A stretch of DNA of 64,000 nucleotides from an uncultured Acetatifactor sp. (GTDB lineage: Bacteria; Bacillota; Clostridia; Lachnospirales; Lachnospiraceae), in contig CAJUAP010000018.1 in assembly GCA_910584435.1 (NCBI GenBank), forward strand, positions 1 to 64,000, written 5' to 3'. The position numbers were made by a program, and so were the translations under genes. A model generated the notes under the pieces. The model worked only from the letters and a program-made list of their open reading frames with translations, did not search any database and was not told the origin of the DNA. Each line of letters starts with the position of its first letter. Position 1 is the stretch's first letter. This document shows, in pieces, positions 50,831-59,007 of this stretch.

Positions 50831-51268
50831 CCGTAATATGAAAAATCTGGGACAATGAAATGGCCGGGATAAACTGTTCAAAATTCTGGTGAAACATATT
50901 AAATTCTCCTCTTTCAATACTGTTCCTGCGCTTCTGGCTGATACCGTGCGGATGGCATGTGCTTATACTCACGGGCGATGAAATCTGCCGCAATGACCTT
51001 GGCGCATTTCGCTCGCGAGTCGGGATACTTGGCAGGTTTTAGTGACCATCAGTATAAATTGGCTGTGTTACATTGTCAGCCGATGGATTCGGCTTCCATA
51101 AATTTCGAATAGCATATCACAAAATTTTATATAATGCAAGAGTTTTTTATTGTAATTTTCGTGAGGAAACGGAAGCGGAGACTCTTTTTCATTTTGCGGA
51201 GAATGGTCTGCGGCAGAAGCTGTGGGAAGTTTATATGGAGTTCTATGAAATCAAATCAGCAATTCTGA
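50831..51268. other. Gap without a recognised gene
   Basis: Only short open frames with no family resemblance and no ribosome binding site occur here. It may hold eroded coding sequence from the same rearrangement that left the Uma2 and DUF6440 fragments to its right. Confidence 0.5.
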
Positions 51269-51484
51269 TTACCAGTCCATCAAATATATGACAGGGGATA
51301 CCGCTGTCAAAAGGATATTGATTTACATATCCCTCTCCGGCAAAAGAGTACACCTGAACGTTTTTCATGACAGGGTTTACAATCCAGTATTCACGGACAC
51401 CGCTGTTCTGGTACAGTAAAAGTTTTTTCAGATAGTCATGGCTTTGGGTGCCGGGGGAAGTAACTTCAATATAATGGAGATTTG
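51269..51484 (-). pseudogene. Uma2-family nuclease fragment (C-terminal part)
   Basis: The minus strand encodes YIEVTSPGTQSHDYLKKLLLY, then QNSGVREYWIVNPVMKNVQVY, and ends ...FDSGIPVIYLMDW with a TAA at 51271-51269. This is the conserved C-terminal half of the Uma2 (DUF820) family with the catalytic-region EV-S-PS-x-SHDY and REYWIVNP blocks. The N-terminal half is missing and the sequence upstream encodes a fragment of another protein on the opposite strand. It lacks a start codon, so it is a broken gene. Confidence 0.75.
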
Positions 51485-51602
51485 GGTAGACAGAGAAACA
51501 GGGGTGAATTATGTATTCCGTGCCAGTGGTTATGCAGGAGGCTTAACCCCTTTGCTTGACCGGGAGGGAAAGCCGGTTGTATCCATAGTGGCAGGTAAGT
51601 AA
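51474..51602 (+). pseudogene. DUF6440-like C-terminal fragment
   Basis: The plus strand encodes 42 residues starting at an ATG: VDRETGVNYVFRASGYAGG, then LTPLLDREGKPVVS. This is the C-terminal end of the DUF6440 family (ETGVxYLF...GGLTPLLDxxGKPVV). The N-terminal ~30 residues of the family are missing and there is no ribosome binding site. Its start abuts the Uma2 fragment on the other strand at about 51474-51484, so the junction marks a deletion or rearrangement. Confidence 0.65.
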
Positions 51603-51715
51603 TCCACAGTGCAAAAGCAGCCGTAGAAGTATGACGTTCAAATCCATCCAAAGTTCGGAAGGAGCTGTTATGTCTGTTTGACGGCTGCTTTTTGCGGGTG
51701 TCAGGAATAAGCTTC

Positions 51716-53470
51716 TCAAATGCCTTCTTCACGAAGCAGTTCCAGCAGACGGCTGACCGGCATGTTTCCCAGGTCGCCTTCGTCTCTCTTACGGACGGAG
51801 ACTGTGCCGTTTTCAGCTTCTCGTTCGCCTGCCACAAGAATGTATGGAATTCTTTCCAATCTTGCGGCTCTTATTTTGTAACCTATTTTCTCGGCTCTGG
51901 AATCAATTTCGCAGCGCAGGCCCTCGCTGCTCAGGGATTGCTTCAGTTCCCTGGCATAATCGTTGTATTTATCGGAGACAGGTACTATCTTTATCTGTAC
52001 GGGTGACAGCCAGAGGGGGAATCTGCCGGCATAGTGTTCAATCAGGATGCCGATGAACCGTTCTATTGAGCCGAATACCACCCTGTGTATCATAATGGGG
52101 CGGTGCTTATTGCCGTCTTCCCCGATATACTCAGCCTCAAAGCGCTGCGGAAGCTGGAAGTCTAACTGTATGGTTCCGCACTGCCAGGTTCTTCCGATAG
52201 AATCCTCCAGGTGAAAATCAATCTTCGGGCCGTAAAAAGCGCCGTCGCCTTCATTGACGGCATATGGCAGCTCCATGTGATCCAATGCGCTCATTAAGGC
52301 ATTCGTTGCAAGCTCCCAGTCTTCGTCACTCCCGATAGAATTCTCCGGCCTTGTGGATAATTCCACATGATACTTAAAACCGAAATTCGTATACACTTCA
52401 TCTATCAGCCGGACAACGCCTTTTATCTCGTCCTGTATCTGATTGGGCGTCATGAAAATATGGGCATCGTCCTGGGTACAGCACCGCACACGCATAAGGC
52501 CATGCAGTGTACCGGATTTTTCATTTCTGTGGATGAGGCCCAATTCGCCGATGCGCAGGGGAAGCTCGCGGTAAGAATGAGGTTCCATCTTATATACCAG
52601 CATACCGCCCGGACAGTTCATGGGTTTTATGGCATAATCCGTTTCGTCGATGACGGTTGTATACATATTTTCCCTGTAATGCTCCCAGTGCCCTGATGTT
52701 TCCCAGAGATGGCGGTTCAGCATGATTGGAGTTGATATTTCCACATAGCCCTCTCTGGTATGAATTTTCCGCCAGTAATCAATGAGCAGATTCTTCAACA
52801 ATAATCCTTTTGGAAGAAAGAAGGGAAATCCCGGACCTTCCTCCAATAATGTGAATAAGCCTAATTCTTTTCCTAATTTCCTGTGATCCCGTTTCCTGGC
52901 CTCTTCCAGACGGTTTATATAGTCTTCCAGCATACTGTTGTCCGGAAAGGATGTGCCGTAGATTCTGGTGAGCATTTTATTCCCGGCATCTCCGCGCCAG
53001 TATGCGCCGGCAACGGACAACAGCCGGAATGCCTGGATTGCACTGGTGTATGCCGCATGAGGCCCGGCGCACATCTCCAGGTACTCTCCCTGCTGGTAAA
53101 AACTGATTTCTTCATCTTCCGGCAGAGCGGCAAGAATTTCCATTTTATAGGGCTCATTTCTTTCCTTCATCAATGCCAATGCTTTTGCCCGGTCTGTTGT
53201 AAAATGGCGCAGCTGTAAATTCTGCTTTATGATGTTTTTCATTTCGGCTTCGATTTCCGCCAGGTTTTCCTCGGAAAAAGGGAAGTCAAAATCGAAATCA
53301 TAGTAAAAACCGTCTGCAATTGCCGGACCAATGGCGCATTTGGTATTGGGATATAATCTTTTCACTGCCTGCGCCAGAATGTGTGCCGTTGTATGCCGGA
53401 AGGCATTTTTTCCCAGCTCTTCTTCAAAAGCTGCTTCTTGGATGGAACCATCTTTCATCTTAATCTTCAT
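51716..53470 (-). CDS. thrS: Threonyl-tRNA synthetase (no TGS domain)
   Basis: ThrS charges tRNA-Thr. The 584-residue protein begins directly with the editing-type domain (HTTAHILAQAVKRLYP with its HxxxH site and later GPHAAY), so the N-terminal TGS domain found in ~640-residue forms is nearly absent. The catalytic core shows STPIMLNRHLWETSGHWEHY, GLIHRNEKSGTLHGLMRVR then QDDAHIF, and the anticodon-binding domain (PLWLSPVQIKIVPVSDKYNDYA). TGS-less ThrS is known in Firmicutes. A T-box leader precedes it. The ATG at 53470 has AGGAGG before it. Confidence 0.95.
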   Translation of the reverse strand: MKIKMKDGSIQEAAFEEELGKNAFRHTTAHILAQAVKRLYPNTKCAIGPAIADGFYYDFDFDFPFSEENLAEIEAEMKNIIKQNLQLRHFTTDRAKALALMKERNEPYKMEILAALPEDEEISFYQQGEYLEMCAGPHAAYTSAIQAFRLLSVAGAYWRGDAGNKMLTRIYGTSFPDNSMLEDYINRLEEARKRDHRKLGKELGLFTLLEEGPGFPFFLPKGLLLKNLLIDYWRKIHTREGYVEISTPIMLNRHLWETSGHWEHYRENMYTTVIDETDYAIKPMNCPGGMLVYKMEPHSYRELPLRIGELGLIHRNEKSGTLHGLMRVRCCTQDDAHIFMTPNQIQDEIKGVVRLIDEVYTNFGFKYHVELSTRPENSIGSDEDWELATNALMSALDHMELPYAVNEGDGAFYGPKIDFHLEDSIGRTWQCGTIQLDFQLPQRFEAEYIGEDGNKHRPIMIHRVVFGSIERFIGILIEHYAGRFPLWLSPVQIKIVPVSDKYNDYARELKQSLSSEGLRCEIDSRAEKIGYKIRAARLERIPYILVAGEREAENGTVSVRKRDEGDLGNMPVSRLLELLREEGI

Positions 53471-53510
53471 TTACTTTTCCTCCTGAATGTTTTAGGTATG
53501 TGATCTGCAT

Positions 53511-53762
53511 AAGAAAAAGCACTCTTAAAGACACATAATATGTATCTCTAAGGGTGCTTATTGCACGGTTCCACCTTAATGTTTCACTTCAGATTCTGTC
53601 AAATCCTAACCTTTAACGCAGGTATACGGCAATGCTTACATCTACTTTCGGCATTACAGCTCAAGAATGGTTTTCGCATATCATCCACATAAGCATCTTC
53701 CACCAAGTGATGCTCTCTCTGTCTGCGATTTCTATGTTACTTCTTTCCGTCATCGCTTTTCC
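53511..53762 (-). promoter_or_regulatory. T-box riboswitch leader of thrS
   Basis: On the minus strand the T-box sequence AAGGTGGAACCGTGC (53577-53563) is followed by a terminator: AAGCACCCTTAGAGATAC paired with GTGTCTTTAAGAGTGCTT (53560-53517) and a T-run to 53511. Upstream, stem I begins near GCGATGACGG and pairs with ATCGC. The likely specifier is ACC (53671-53669), a threonine codon followed by A, near the stem I bulge. Uncharged tRNA-Thr would stabilise the antiterminator and allow thrS expression. Confidence 0.9.
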
Positions 53763-53857
53763 TTATGTCAAATCTTTTTTATTGTAACATTGCTGCGGCC
53801 GGTTGTCAAGAATAAGAAAATTTGAAGGAAAATAATTAGAAAAAATAATGTCGATCA

Positions 53858-53886
53858 TTGTCGGCACTCTGAAAATAAGATATAAT
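53858..53886 (+). promoter_or_regulatory. Sigma-A promoter upstream of the 32-residue peptide gene
   Basis: TTGTCG at 53858-53863 and TATAAT at 53881-53886 with a 17-base spacer; the ATG is 47 bases downstream of the -10 box. Confidence 0.8.
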
Positions 53887-53932
53887 ATTTATGTTGTCCT
53901 ACCGATACCTGGCAATGGGAGGAGGTGTCGTC

Positions 53933-54031
53933 ATGGAAGTTATTACTGCTTTTTTGGTCGCTGTTGCGGCTGGTGTAGCTTGTCACTACATCATCAAATG
54001 GCTTGATAGTGACCGTAAGGACAACGAATAG
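53933..54031 (+). CDS. 32-residue single-span membrane peptide (type I toxin candidate)
   Basis: The frame encodes MEVITAFLVAVAAGVACHYI and then IKWLDSDRKDNE: one hydrophobic helix followed by a charged tail. GGGAGGAGGTG lies 7 bases upstream of the ATG, and a consensus-like promoter is at 53858. Peptides of this form (AAxVA..Y..KWLD) occur widely in Firmicutes as stand-alone genes of unknown role. The tight promoter-RBS-ORF-terminator unit and convergent stem-loop resemble a type I toxin locus, but no antisense promoter was identified with confidence. It could instead be a small membrane regulator. Confidence 0.65.
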   Translation: MEVITAFLVAVAAGVACHYIIKWLDSDRKDNE

Positions 54032-54065
54032 CCTAGTGGGTGCTTTACCACTATAAAAGAAAAGA

Positions 54066-54112
54066 AGAATCCCCGGACTGTACGCAACTACGGTTCGGGG
54101 ATTCGTTTCTTT
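54066..54112. terminator. Strong stem-loop after the small peptide gene
   Basis: GAATCCCCGGACTG pairs with CGGTTCGGGGATTC and is followed by GTTTCTTTG on the plus side; on the minus side TTCTTTTCTTTT follows, so it may work in both directions. Confidence 0.8.
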
Positions 54113-54421
54113 GTCCTCATGGACTTATTACTGCTTTTTGTCTATTGACATTATAGCATATGTAAATGTGGTTTGCAATATACTAAATTCTGCATCTGCT
54201 GCCCTGTAAAACGCAATTGCTGCTGTTCACTCCGTTTACAGTAGCAATCCTTCCGCGCACAGCTGAACTGTTACATTTAATTTGTATCTTAAGGGGGATT
54301 TCATACATTTTGCTCTTTTATTCTGCCGTAAAATATATTATCATAAAATTGTTGGAATGTCTGCCATAAATATCATTATCAGTGCAGAATAGTTTATAAT
54401 TGGAGAAGGATGGAGAAAAGT
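54113..54421. other. Gap upstream of the pectin cluster
   Basis: Contains a GCTGCTGTTCACTCCG...AGCTGAACTGTTAC segment (about 54227-54274), part of the dispersed palindrome family, then AT-rich sequence. No convincing promoter pair was found. GGAG at 54412-54415 is the ribosome binding site of the GH105 gene. Confidence 0.5.
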
Positions 54422-55522
54422 ATGCTGCAACAGGAAAATGTAGAAAAAATGGAACGGTACATTGAGGACTTTTACAAGGATTTCAGCAGGGTAAGGATGG
54501 ATAAATGGAATTATGAGGATGGATGCATTATGATTGCCGCCATACAGCTCTATGAGGCTGTGGGAGATGTACGTTTCCGGAATTTCGTTGTGGAATATAT
54601 GGATAGATATGTGACAGAAGAGGGGGAAATTCTCCATTATAAGAGAGATGATTACAAGCTTGATGATATAAATCCGGGCAGGGCAGTTCTGTTTGTTTAT
54701 GAACAGACAGGGGAGAAGCGGATTCGAAAGGCAATGGAGGCACTGCTTCGGCATTTGGAGGAACAGCCAAGAACAGAGGCAGGCAATTTCTGGCATAAGA
54801 AGATTTACCCGAATCAGGTATGGCTGGACGGATTGTTTATGGCGCAGCCTTTTTATATGGCATGGGCTACCAAGTTCGGCAGAAAGGATCGTTATCAGGA
54901 TATCTGTGGGCAGTTTGAGGTGGTGAGAGAGAAGATGCTGGATCGGGAAAAGGGGCTTTATTACCATGGTTATGATGCATCCCGCAGTATTTTCTGGGCA
55001 GACAAAAAAACAGGGTGTTCCGCGAATTTCTGGTTAAGAGCCATTGGATGGTTCCTGGTTGCGCTGGTGGATACCATGGAAGAGATGGATCAGGGGATGT
55101 GTGAGTATTTTGCGAAATTGAGCGGGATTTATAAGGAGGCTGTCAGCGGAATGCTCCGGTATCGTGACCGGAAGAGCGGTTTGTTCTATCAGGTGGCAGA
55201 CCACGGGGAGGTTCCGGGGAATTATCTGGAAACTTCAGGTTCCGCTATGGTGGCGGCATCCATTTTGAAAGCCTGCAGACTGAAGGTATTGTCTGAAGAG
55301 TATGTATCTGTTGGTGAAGAAATTCTGGATGCGGTGATTGCGCAGAAGTTAGTGGACGGGCATCTTAAGGATTGCTGCAGTGTGGCAGGGCTTGGGCCGA
55401 AGGAAGGCAGAAGGGATGGGAGCATTGCGTATTATCTGTCGGAGCCAGTTGCTGCAGATGATGGCAAAGGGGCTGCAGCTGCGTTTATGGCATATGCACA
55501 ATATTTGAAGCTGCAGCAGTAA
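54422..55522 (+). CDS. GH105 unsaturated rhamnogalacturonyl hydrolase
   Basis: GH105 enzymes remove the unsaturated galacturonyl residue from rhamnogalacturonan oligosaccharides made by lyases. The 366-residue protein has the alpha/alpha barrel pattern and the QVWLDGLFMAQPFYM motif that carries the catalytic Asp, then YYHGYDASRSIFWADKKTGCSANFWLR and YLETSGSAMVAASIL. There is no signal peptide, so it acts in the cytoplasm. ATG 54422 is taken because GGAG lies 6 bases upstream; an in-frame ATG at 54410 is possible. The stop TAA (55520-55522) is one base before the repeated leader RNA of the next gene. Confidence 0.88.
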   Translation: MLQQENVEKMERYIEDFYKDFSRVRMDKWNYEDGCIMIAAIQLYEAVGDVRFRNFVVEYMDRYVTEEGEILHYKRDDYKLDDINPGRAVLFVYEQTGEKRIRKAMEALLRHLEEQPRTEAGNFWHKKIYPNQVWLDGLFMAQPFYMAWATKFGRKDRYQDICGQFEVVREKMLDREKGLYYHGYDASRSIFWADKKTGCSANFWLRAIGWFLVALVDTMEEMDQGMCEYFAKLSGIYKEAVSGMLRYRDRKSGLFYQVADHGEVPGNYLETSGSAMVAASILKACRLKVLSEEYVSVGEEILDAVIAQKLVDGHLKDCCSVAGLGPKEGRRDGSIAYYLSEPVAADDGKGAAAAFMAYAQYLKLQQ

Positions 55523-55523
55523 A

Positions 55524-55702
55524 GTCCAGCTAAGAAATGTCAATCCATTTATTAAAAATGTTTGCTGGATAGGCGAGGTTATGAAGGTGCACGAGAGCAA
55601 ATTCCATGAGATTACTTACGAATGAAATTTGTCTCTCCCATGTGTGCGCCGAAAGAACCTCACTCTTTAGTGCCATCGCGCAGCGATTTAAAAATAGGAG
55701 GG
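55524..55702 (+). ncRNA. Structured 5'-leader RNA, copy 2 (upstream of glycosidase gene)
   Basis: It starts GTCCAGCTAAGAAATGTCAA, identical to 4689 onward, and ends in AATAGGAGGG 10 bases before ATG 55713. By my alignment it differs from copy 1 by eleven substitutions, all transitions, and two single-base indels. Helix changes are mostly G-C to G-T; in the last hairpin GTCGC/GCGAC becomes ATCGC/GCGAT (55675-55679 with 55683-55687), a compensatory pair. One or two changes weaken the outer helix. Because it sits between two cotranscribed genes, it can control the downstream gene only. Confidence 0.75.
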
Positions 55703-55712
55703 AGAGCAGAAA

Positions 55713-57866
55713 ATGGCAATAGACAGATATGCGTTAGTGACCCGGCACAATCCGGTTTTGGAGGCAGTTGATGTGGATTCGCCGCTGACGGTGGGCAATG
55801 GAGAGCTGGCGTTTACGGTGGATGTAACGGGCCTTCAGACCCTGTACCGTGAATATTTGGATACCTGTCCCCTGTGTACTATGTCCCAATGGGGATGGCA
55901 TACCAGGCCGGTAAGCGGGGAGCGTTATAACTATACATTAAAAGATCTGGTTATGACGGAGTTTGATTATAACGGCAGAAAGGTAAGTTATCCAAAAGAA
56001 TCCAAGCCGGGCAATGAAGAGGTTTATGAGTGGCTGAGGAAGAATCCCCACAGGCTGAATCTGGCCAGAATCGGCTTGGAATTGGATGAGGGGGAAATCG
56101 GGGCGGACAGGCTTAGTGATATCCGCCAGGAGCTGGATTTATACAGCGGGGTGATAAAGAGCAGGTTCCTGCTGGAAGGAGAGATATGCCAGGTAGAAAC
56201 TGCCTGTGATAATGGGAACACACCCAATCGAAACCACGATACCATAAGCGTGAAGGTGAAGTCAGCGCTTCTGAAAAACGGCAGATTATCTATTGGAATG
56301 ACATTTCCTTATGGCTCCCATCAGAAGAGTGCATCCGATTTTGAAAATCCCAACTGCCATAGTACGGAAATCCTGTGTCAAAATGACAAATGTCTGGTGC
56401 TGAAGCGTACTTTGGACAGAGATGTCTATTATGCGGCGGTTACTATGGGAGAAGGAGCGTATGCGCTGGCTGGCGCTCAGAATCAGAAGGAAGGAACAGG
56501 GAAGGGCAGCGGTTTATCCGGTTCTGAAGCACAGAAGGAAGAGACGGCGGAAGTGGAGGGGCATAAGGTCAGATTCTATACGAAGGAGGATACGCTGGAA
56601 CTGAGCGTCTGCTTTTCCAGGAAAGCACCTTCGGAAACGGAAGAAATTCTCCCGGCACAGCAGGTACAGGAGCGCAGCCGGATGTATTGGAAGGACTTCT
56701 GGGAAAAGGGCGGCATCATAAGGCTTCATAATAGTCCGGATGCCAGAGCGGAAGAGCTTGAGCGGAGAATTATCCTTTCCATGTACCTGCTGGCGGTAAA
56801 TTCCTGCGGTTCCGCGCCGCCCCAGGAGACAGGACTTACCTGTAACAGCTGGTACGGTAAAATGCATTTGGAGATGTACTTCTGGCACTGTGCATGGGCT
56901 CCGTTATGGGGGCATACAAAACTGCTGGAGAGAAGTCTGCCCTGGTATCTGGAGCACTTGGAAGCAGCCAGGGAGAATGCTGCGCGGAATGGATACGTGG
57001 GTGCAAGATGGCCTAAGATGATTGCTTTGGATGGCGTGGACAGTCCTTCAGGGATTGCACCCTTACTGCTCTGGCAGCAGCCCCATATTATTTTCATGCT
57101 GGAATTATGTTACAGGGAGAATCACAGCGAGGAATTCCGCAGGAAATACTGGCCCTTAGTGAAGGAAACTGCAGATTTCATGGCAGATATTGCGGTATAT
57201 AACGAAGAGAAGGATTGTTATGAGCTGGTGGCACCGGTGATTCCGGTACAGGAATGCCACAAACCGGAGGACACATTAAATCCTGCATTTGAGGTGTCTT
57301 ACTGGAAGTATACGCTGGAAATTGCAGTGCGCTGGGGGAAGGAACTGGGAGAGGAATGGGATGAGAAATGGGAGCAGACGGGGAGCCAAATGGCGGCTCT
57401 CACGGCAGAAGACGGGGTTTATCTGGCACATGAGCAATGTCCTGCCACCTATACGGTTTATAATCACGATCATCCCTCCATGCTGATGTCTTATGGAGTT
57501 CTGGCAGAGAAACGTCTGAATCCGGAAATGATGAAAAATACACTTGAGAAAGTAATGGACTGCTGGAATTATCCGTCGCTGTGGGGATGGGATTTTGCAG
57601 TGATGGCAATGACTGCAGCCAGGCTGGACGAACCGGAAAAGGCAATAGACATTCTGCTGAAGGATACCCCTAAGAATGATTATGTGGTAAGCGGCAATAA
57701 CCGGCAGAAGCTGAGATCGGATCTGCCTCTGTATCTGCCAGGCAATGGTTCCCTTCTGCTGGCAATTCCCATGATGGCGGAAGGGTATGAGGGGTGCGGC
57801 AGAAAACACCCCGGCTTCCCGGAGGATTGGGTGGTAGAAACCGAAGGACTGCAGAAGTATATTTGA
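55713..57866 (+). CDS. Six-hairpin glycosidase-like protein
   Basis: The 717-residue protein has an N-terminal beta-sandwich part (LTVGNGELAFTVDVTGLQTL, MSQWGWHTRPVS) and a C-terminal helical barrel part typical of six-hairpin glycosidases: NSWYGKMHLEMYFWHCAW, then PWYLEHLEAARENAARNGYVGARWPKM-like block, and MSYGVLAEKRLNPEMM. A linker of ~25 polar residues (QKEGTGKGSGLSGSEAQ) separates them. I cannot name the GH family with confidence; GH65/GH95-like enzymes are the nearest in pattern. No signal peptide. Position in the cluster and shared operon suggest action on pectin side chains or RG oligomers. Confidence 0.65.
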   Translation: MAIDRYALVTRHNPVLEAVDVDSPLTVGNGELAFTVDVTGLQTLYREYLDTCPLCTMSQWGWHTRPVSGERYNYTLKDLVMTEFDYNGRKVSYPKESKPGNEEVYEWLRKNPHRLNLARIGLELDEGEIGADRLSDIRQELDLYSGVIKSRFLLEGEICQVETACDNGNTPNRNHDTISVKVKSALLKNGRLSIGMTFPYGSHQKSASDFENPNCHSTEILCQNDKCLVLKRTLDRDVYYAAVTMGEGAYALAGAQNQKEGTGKGSGLSGSEAQKEETAEVEGHKVRFYTKEDTLELSVCFSRKAPSETEEILPAQQVQERSRMYWKDFWEKGGIIRLHNSPDARAEELERRIILSMYLLAVNSCGSAPPQETGLTCNSWYGKMHLEMYFWHCAWAPLWGHTKLLERSLPWYLEHLEAARENAARNGYVGARWPKMIALDGVDSPSGIAPLLLWQQPHIIFMLELCYRENHSEEFRRKYWPLVKETADFMADIAVYNEEKDCYELVAPVIPVQECHKPEDTLNPAFEVSYWKYTLEIAVRWGKELGEEWDEKWEQTGSQMAALTAEDGVYLAHEQCPATYTVYNHDHPSMLMSYGVLAEKRLNPEMMKNTLEKVMDCWNYPSLWGWDFAVMAMTAARLDEPEKAIDILLKDTPKNDYVVSGNNRQKLRSDLPLYLPGNGSLLLAIPMMAEGYEGCGRKHPGFPEDWVVETEGLQKYI

Positions 57867-58070
57867 AATCTGCCGCAATCCCATTGGCTTTAGCTGTCGG
57901 GTTAAGGTAGCCAAACACGGAGGTTTGTGTTATACTTGCGTCATGGGAACATGGAAATCAAAAAGCAGACACAGGAAATAAATCGGCCTTAGACAATGGG
58001 TAGTTCACGGCGGAACAATAGACAGCGATGGCTGAAGCAGCCGGAATGTGGGAAAGGATGGAAAAAAGAT

Positions 58071-58745
58071 ATGAAGAAAGTGATATGGGTGGGAGATTCC
58101 ACGGTGGCGTTTAATGGGGCGGATACTTATCCGCAGACCGGAATCGGGCAGGAATTTGACAGATATCTGAAAAGAGAGTATGTGGTTTTCGACTTTGCAA
58201 AAAACGGGGCAAGTTCCAAAAGCTTTTATCATGAAGGAAGGTTTGCTGCCGCAGAAGAAGTTATGGAGGAAGGTGATTTCCTGTTTATTCAGTTTGGCCA
58301 TAATGATGAGAAGCCGGATGAAGAACGTCATACAGACCCGGATACCACGTACCAGGAGTATTTGATGCGTTATATCAGCTCTGCAAGAGAAAAGGGAGCT
58401 GTGCCGGTGCTGATTACGCCGCTCTCCAGAAGATTGTTCCAGGGGGATGGAACGATACAGAACAGTCATGGCGCATATCCGGCTGCTGTAAAGGCATTGG
58501 CGGAAAGAGAGCATTTGGCTCTGGTGGATCTGACGGAGAAGAGCAGGGTGTTGTATGAGAGAACCGGCGATATGGCAAGCCGGAAATGGTTCATGTATTT
58601 CCCAGCAGGGACATATGAGAATTATGCCGAAGAGAAGACAGATAACACCCATCTGCATTATGAGGGAGCAGTGAAGATGGCCGGACTGGTGGCAGAGGGA
58701 TTGAGAGAGCTGGGCGGCATGTATGCGGAGATGCTGAGTGTGTAA
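58071..58745 (+). CDS. CE12-like rhamnogalacturonan acetylesterase (SGNH)
   Basis: The 224-residue protein starts VIWVGDSTVAFNGAD with the SGNH nucleophile Ser in GDST, then FDFAKNGASSKSF (block II Gly), FIQFGHNDE (block III Asn) and DNTHLHYEGA with the catalytic Asp and His. This matches CE12 rhamnogalacturonan acetylesterases, which remove acetyl groups from galacturonate. ATG 58071 fits the family start; the frame is open to 57996. No signal peptide. It lies between the glycosidase-like and the second GH105 genes. Confidence 0.85.
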   Translation: MKKVIWVGDSTVAFNGADTYPQTGIGQEFDRYLKREYVVFDFAKNGASSKSFYHEGRFAAAEEVMEEGDFLFIQFGHNDEKPDEERHTDPDTTYQEYLMRYISSAREKGAVPVLITPLSRRLFQGDGTIQNSHGAYPAAVKALAEREHLALVDLTEKSRVLYERTGDMASRKWFMYFPAGTYENYAEEKTDNTHLHYEGAVKMAGLVAEGLRELGGMYAEMLSV

Positions 58746-58810
58746 AGATTTTCTAAGCTGTCAAAGAGGGGTGTTTACACACCCTCTTAGTACGCCGGCT
58801 AAGAAAATCT
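58746..58810. repeat. Nested stem-loop after the esterase gene
   Basis: AGATTTTCT (58746-58754) pairs with AGAAAATCT (58802-58810) and AAGAGGGGTGT with ACACCCTCTT in between. AAGATTTTCTAAG recurs at 58921. Terminator-like but without a T-run. Confidence 0.65.
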
Positions 58811-58870
58811 AAGTTACACACTGAAGAATGCCAAGCGAACGAGTTCGCTTTGAGCAGACATTCTTCTCAC

Positions 58871-58915
58871 GGATTGTTTGTGCCGCCGGAAGCGACATGT
58901 CGGAAAGCGTGAATG
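58871..58915 (+). repeat. Dispersed repeat (GATTGTTTGTGCCG family), copy 7
   Basis: GGATTGTTTGTGCCGCCGGA followed by GACATGTCGGAAAGCGTGAA; head and tail match 46618 and 6788. Confidence 0.6.
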
Positions 58916-59007
58916 GAATGAAGATTTTCTAAGGTCGGAAGGTGTATAAGCCGGCAGAGTATGGCTGACAGAATAGATGAAAAACAACAGGAAAGAGAGG
59001 AAGGAAA

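Noticed and set aside
51073..51291. 72-residue plus-strand open frame
   Set aside because: No ribosome binding site, no family resemblance, and it overlaps the Uma2 remnant on the other strand.
51466..51837. Minus-strand 123-residue open frame
   Set aside because: It runs antisense to the DUF6440 fragment and into the end of thrS in another frame, with no motif or ribosome binding site.
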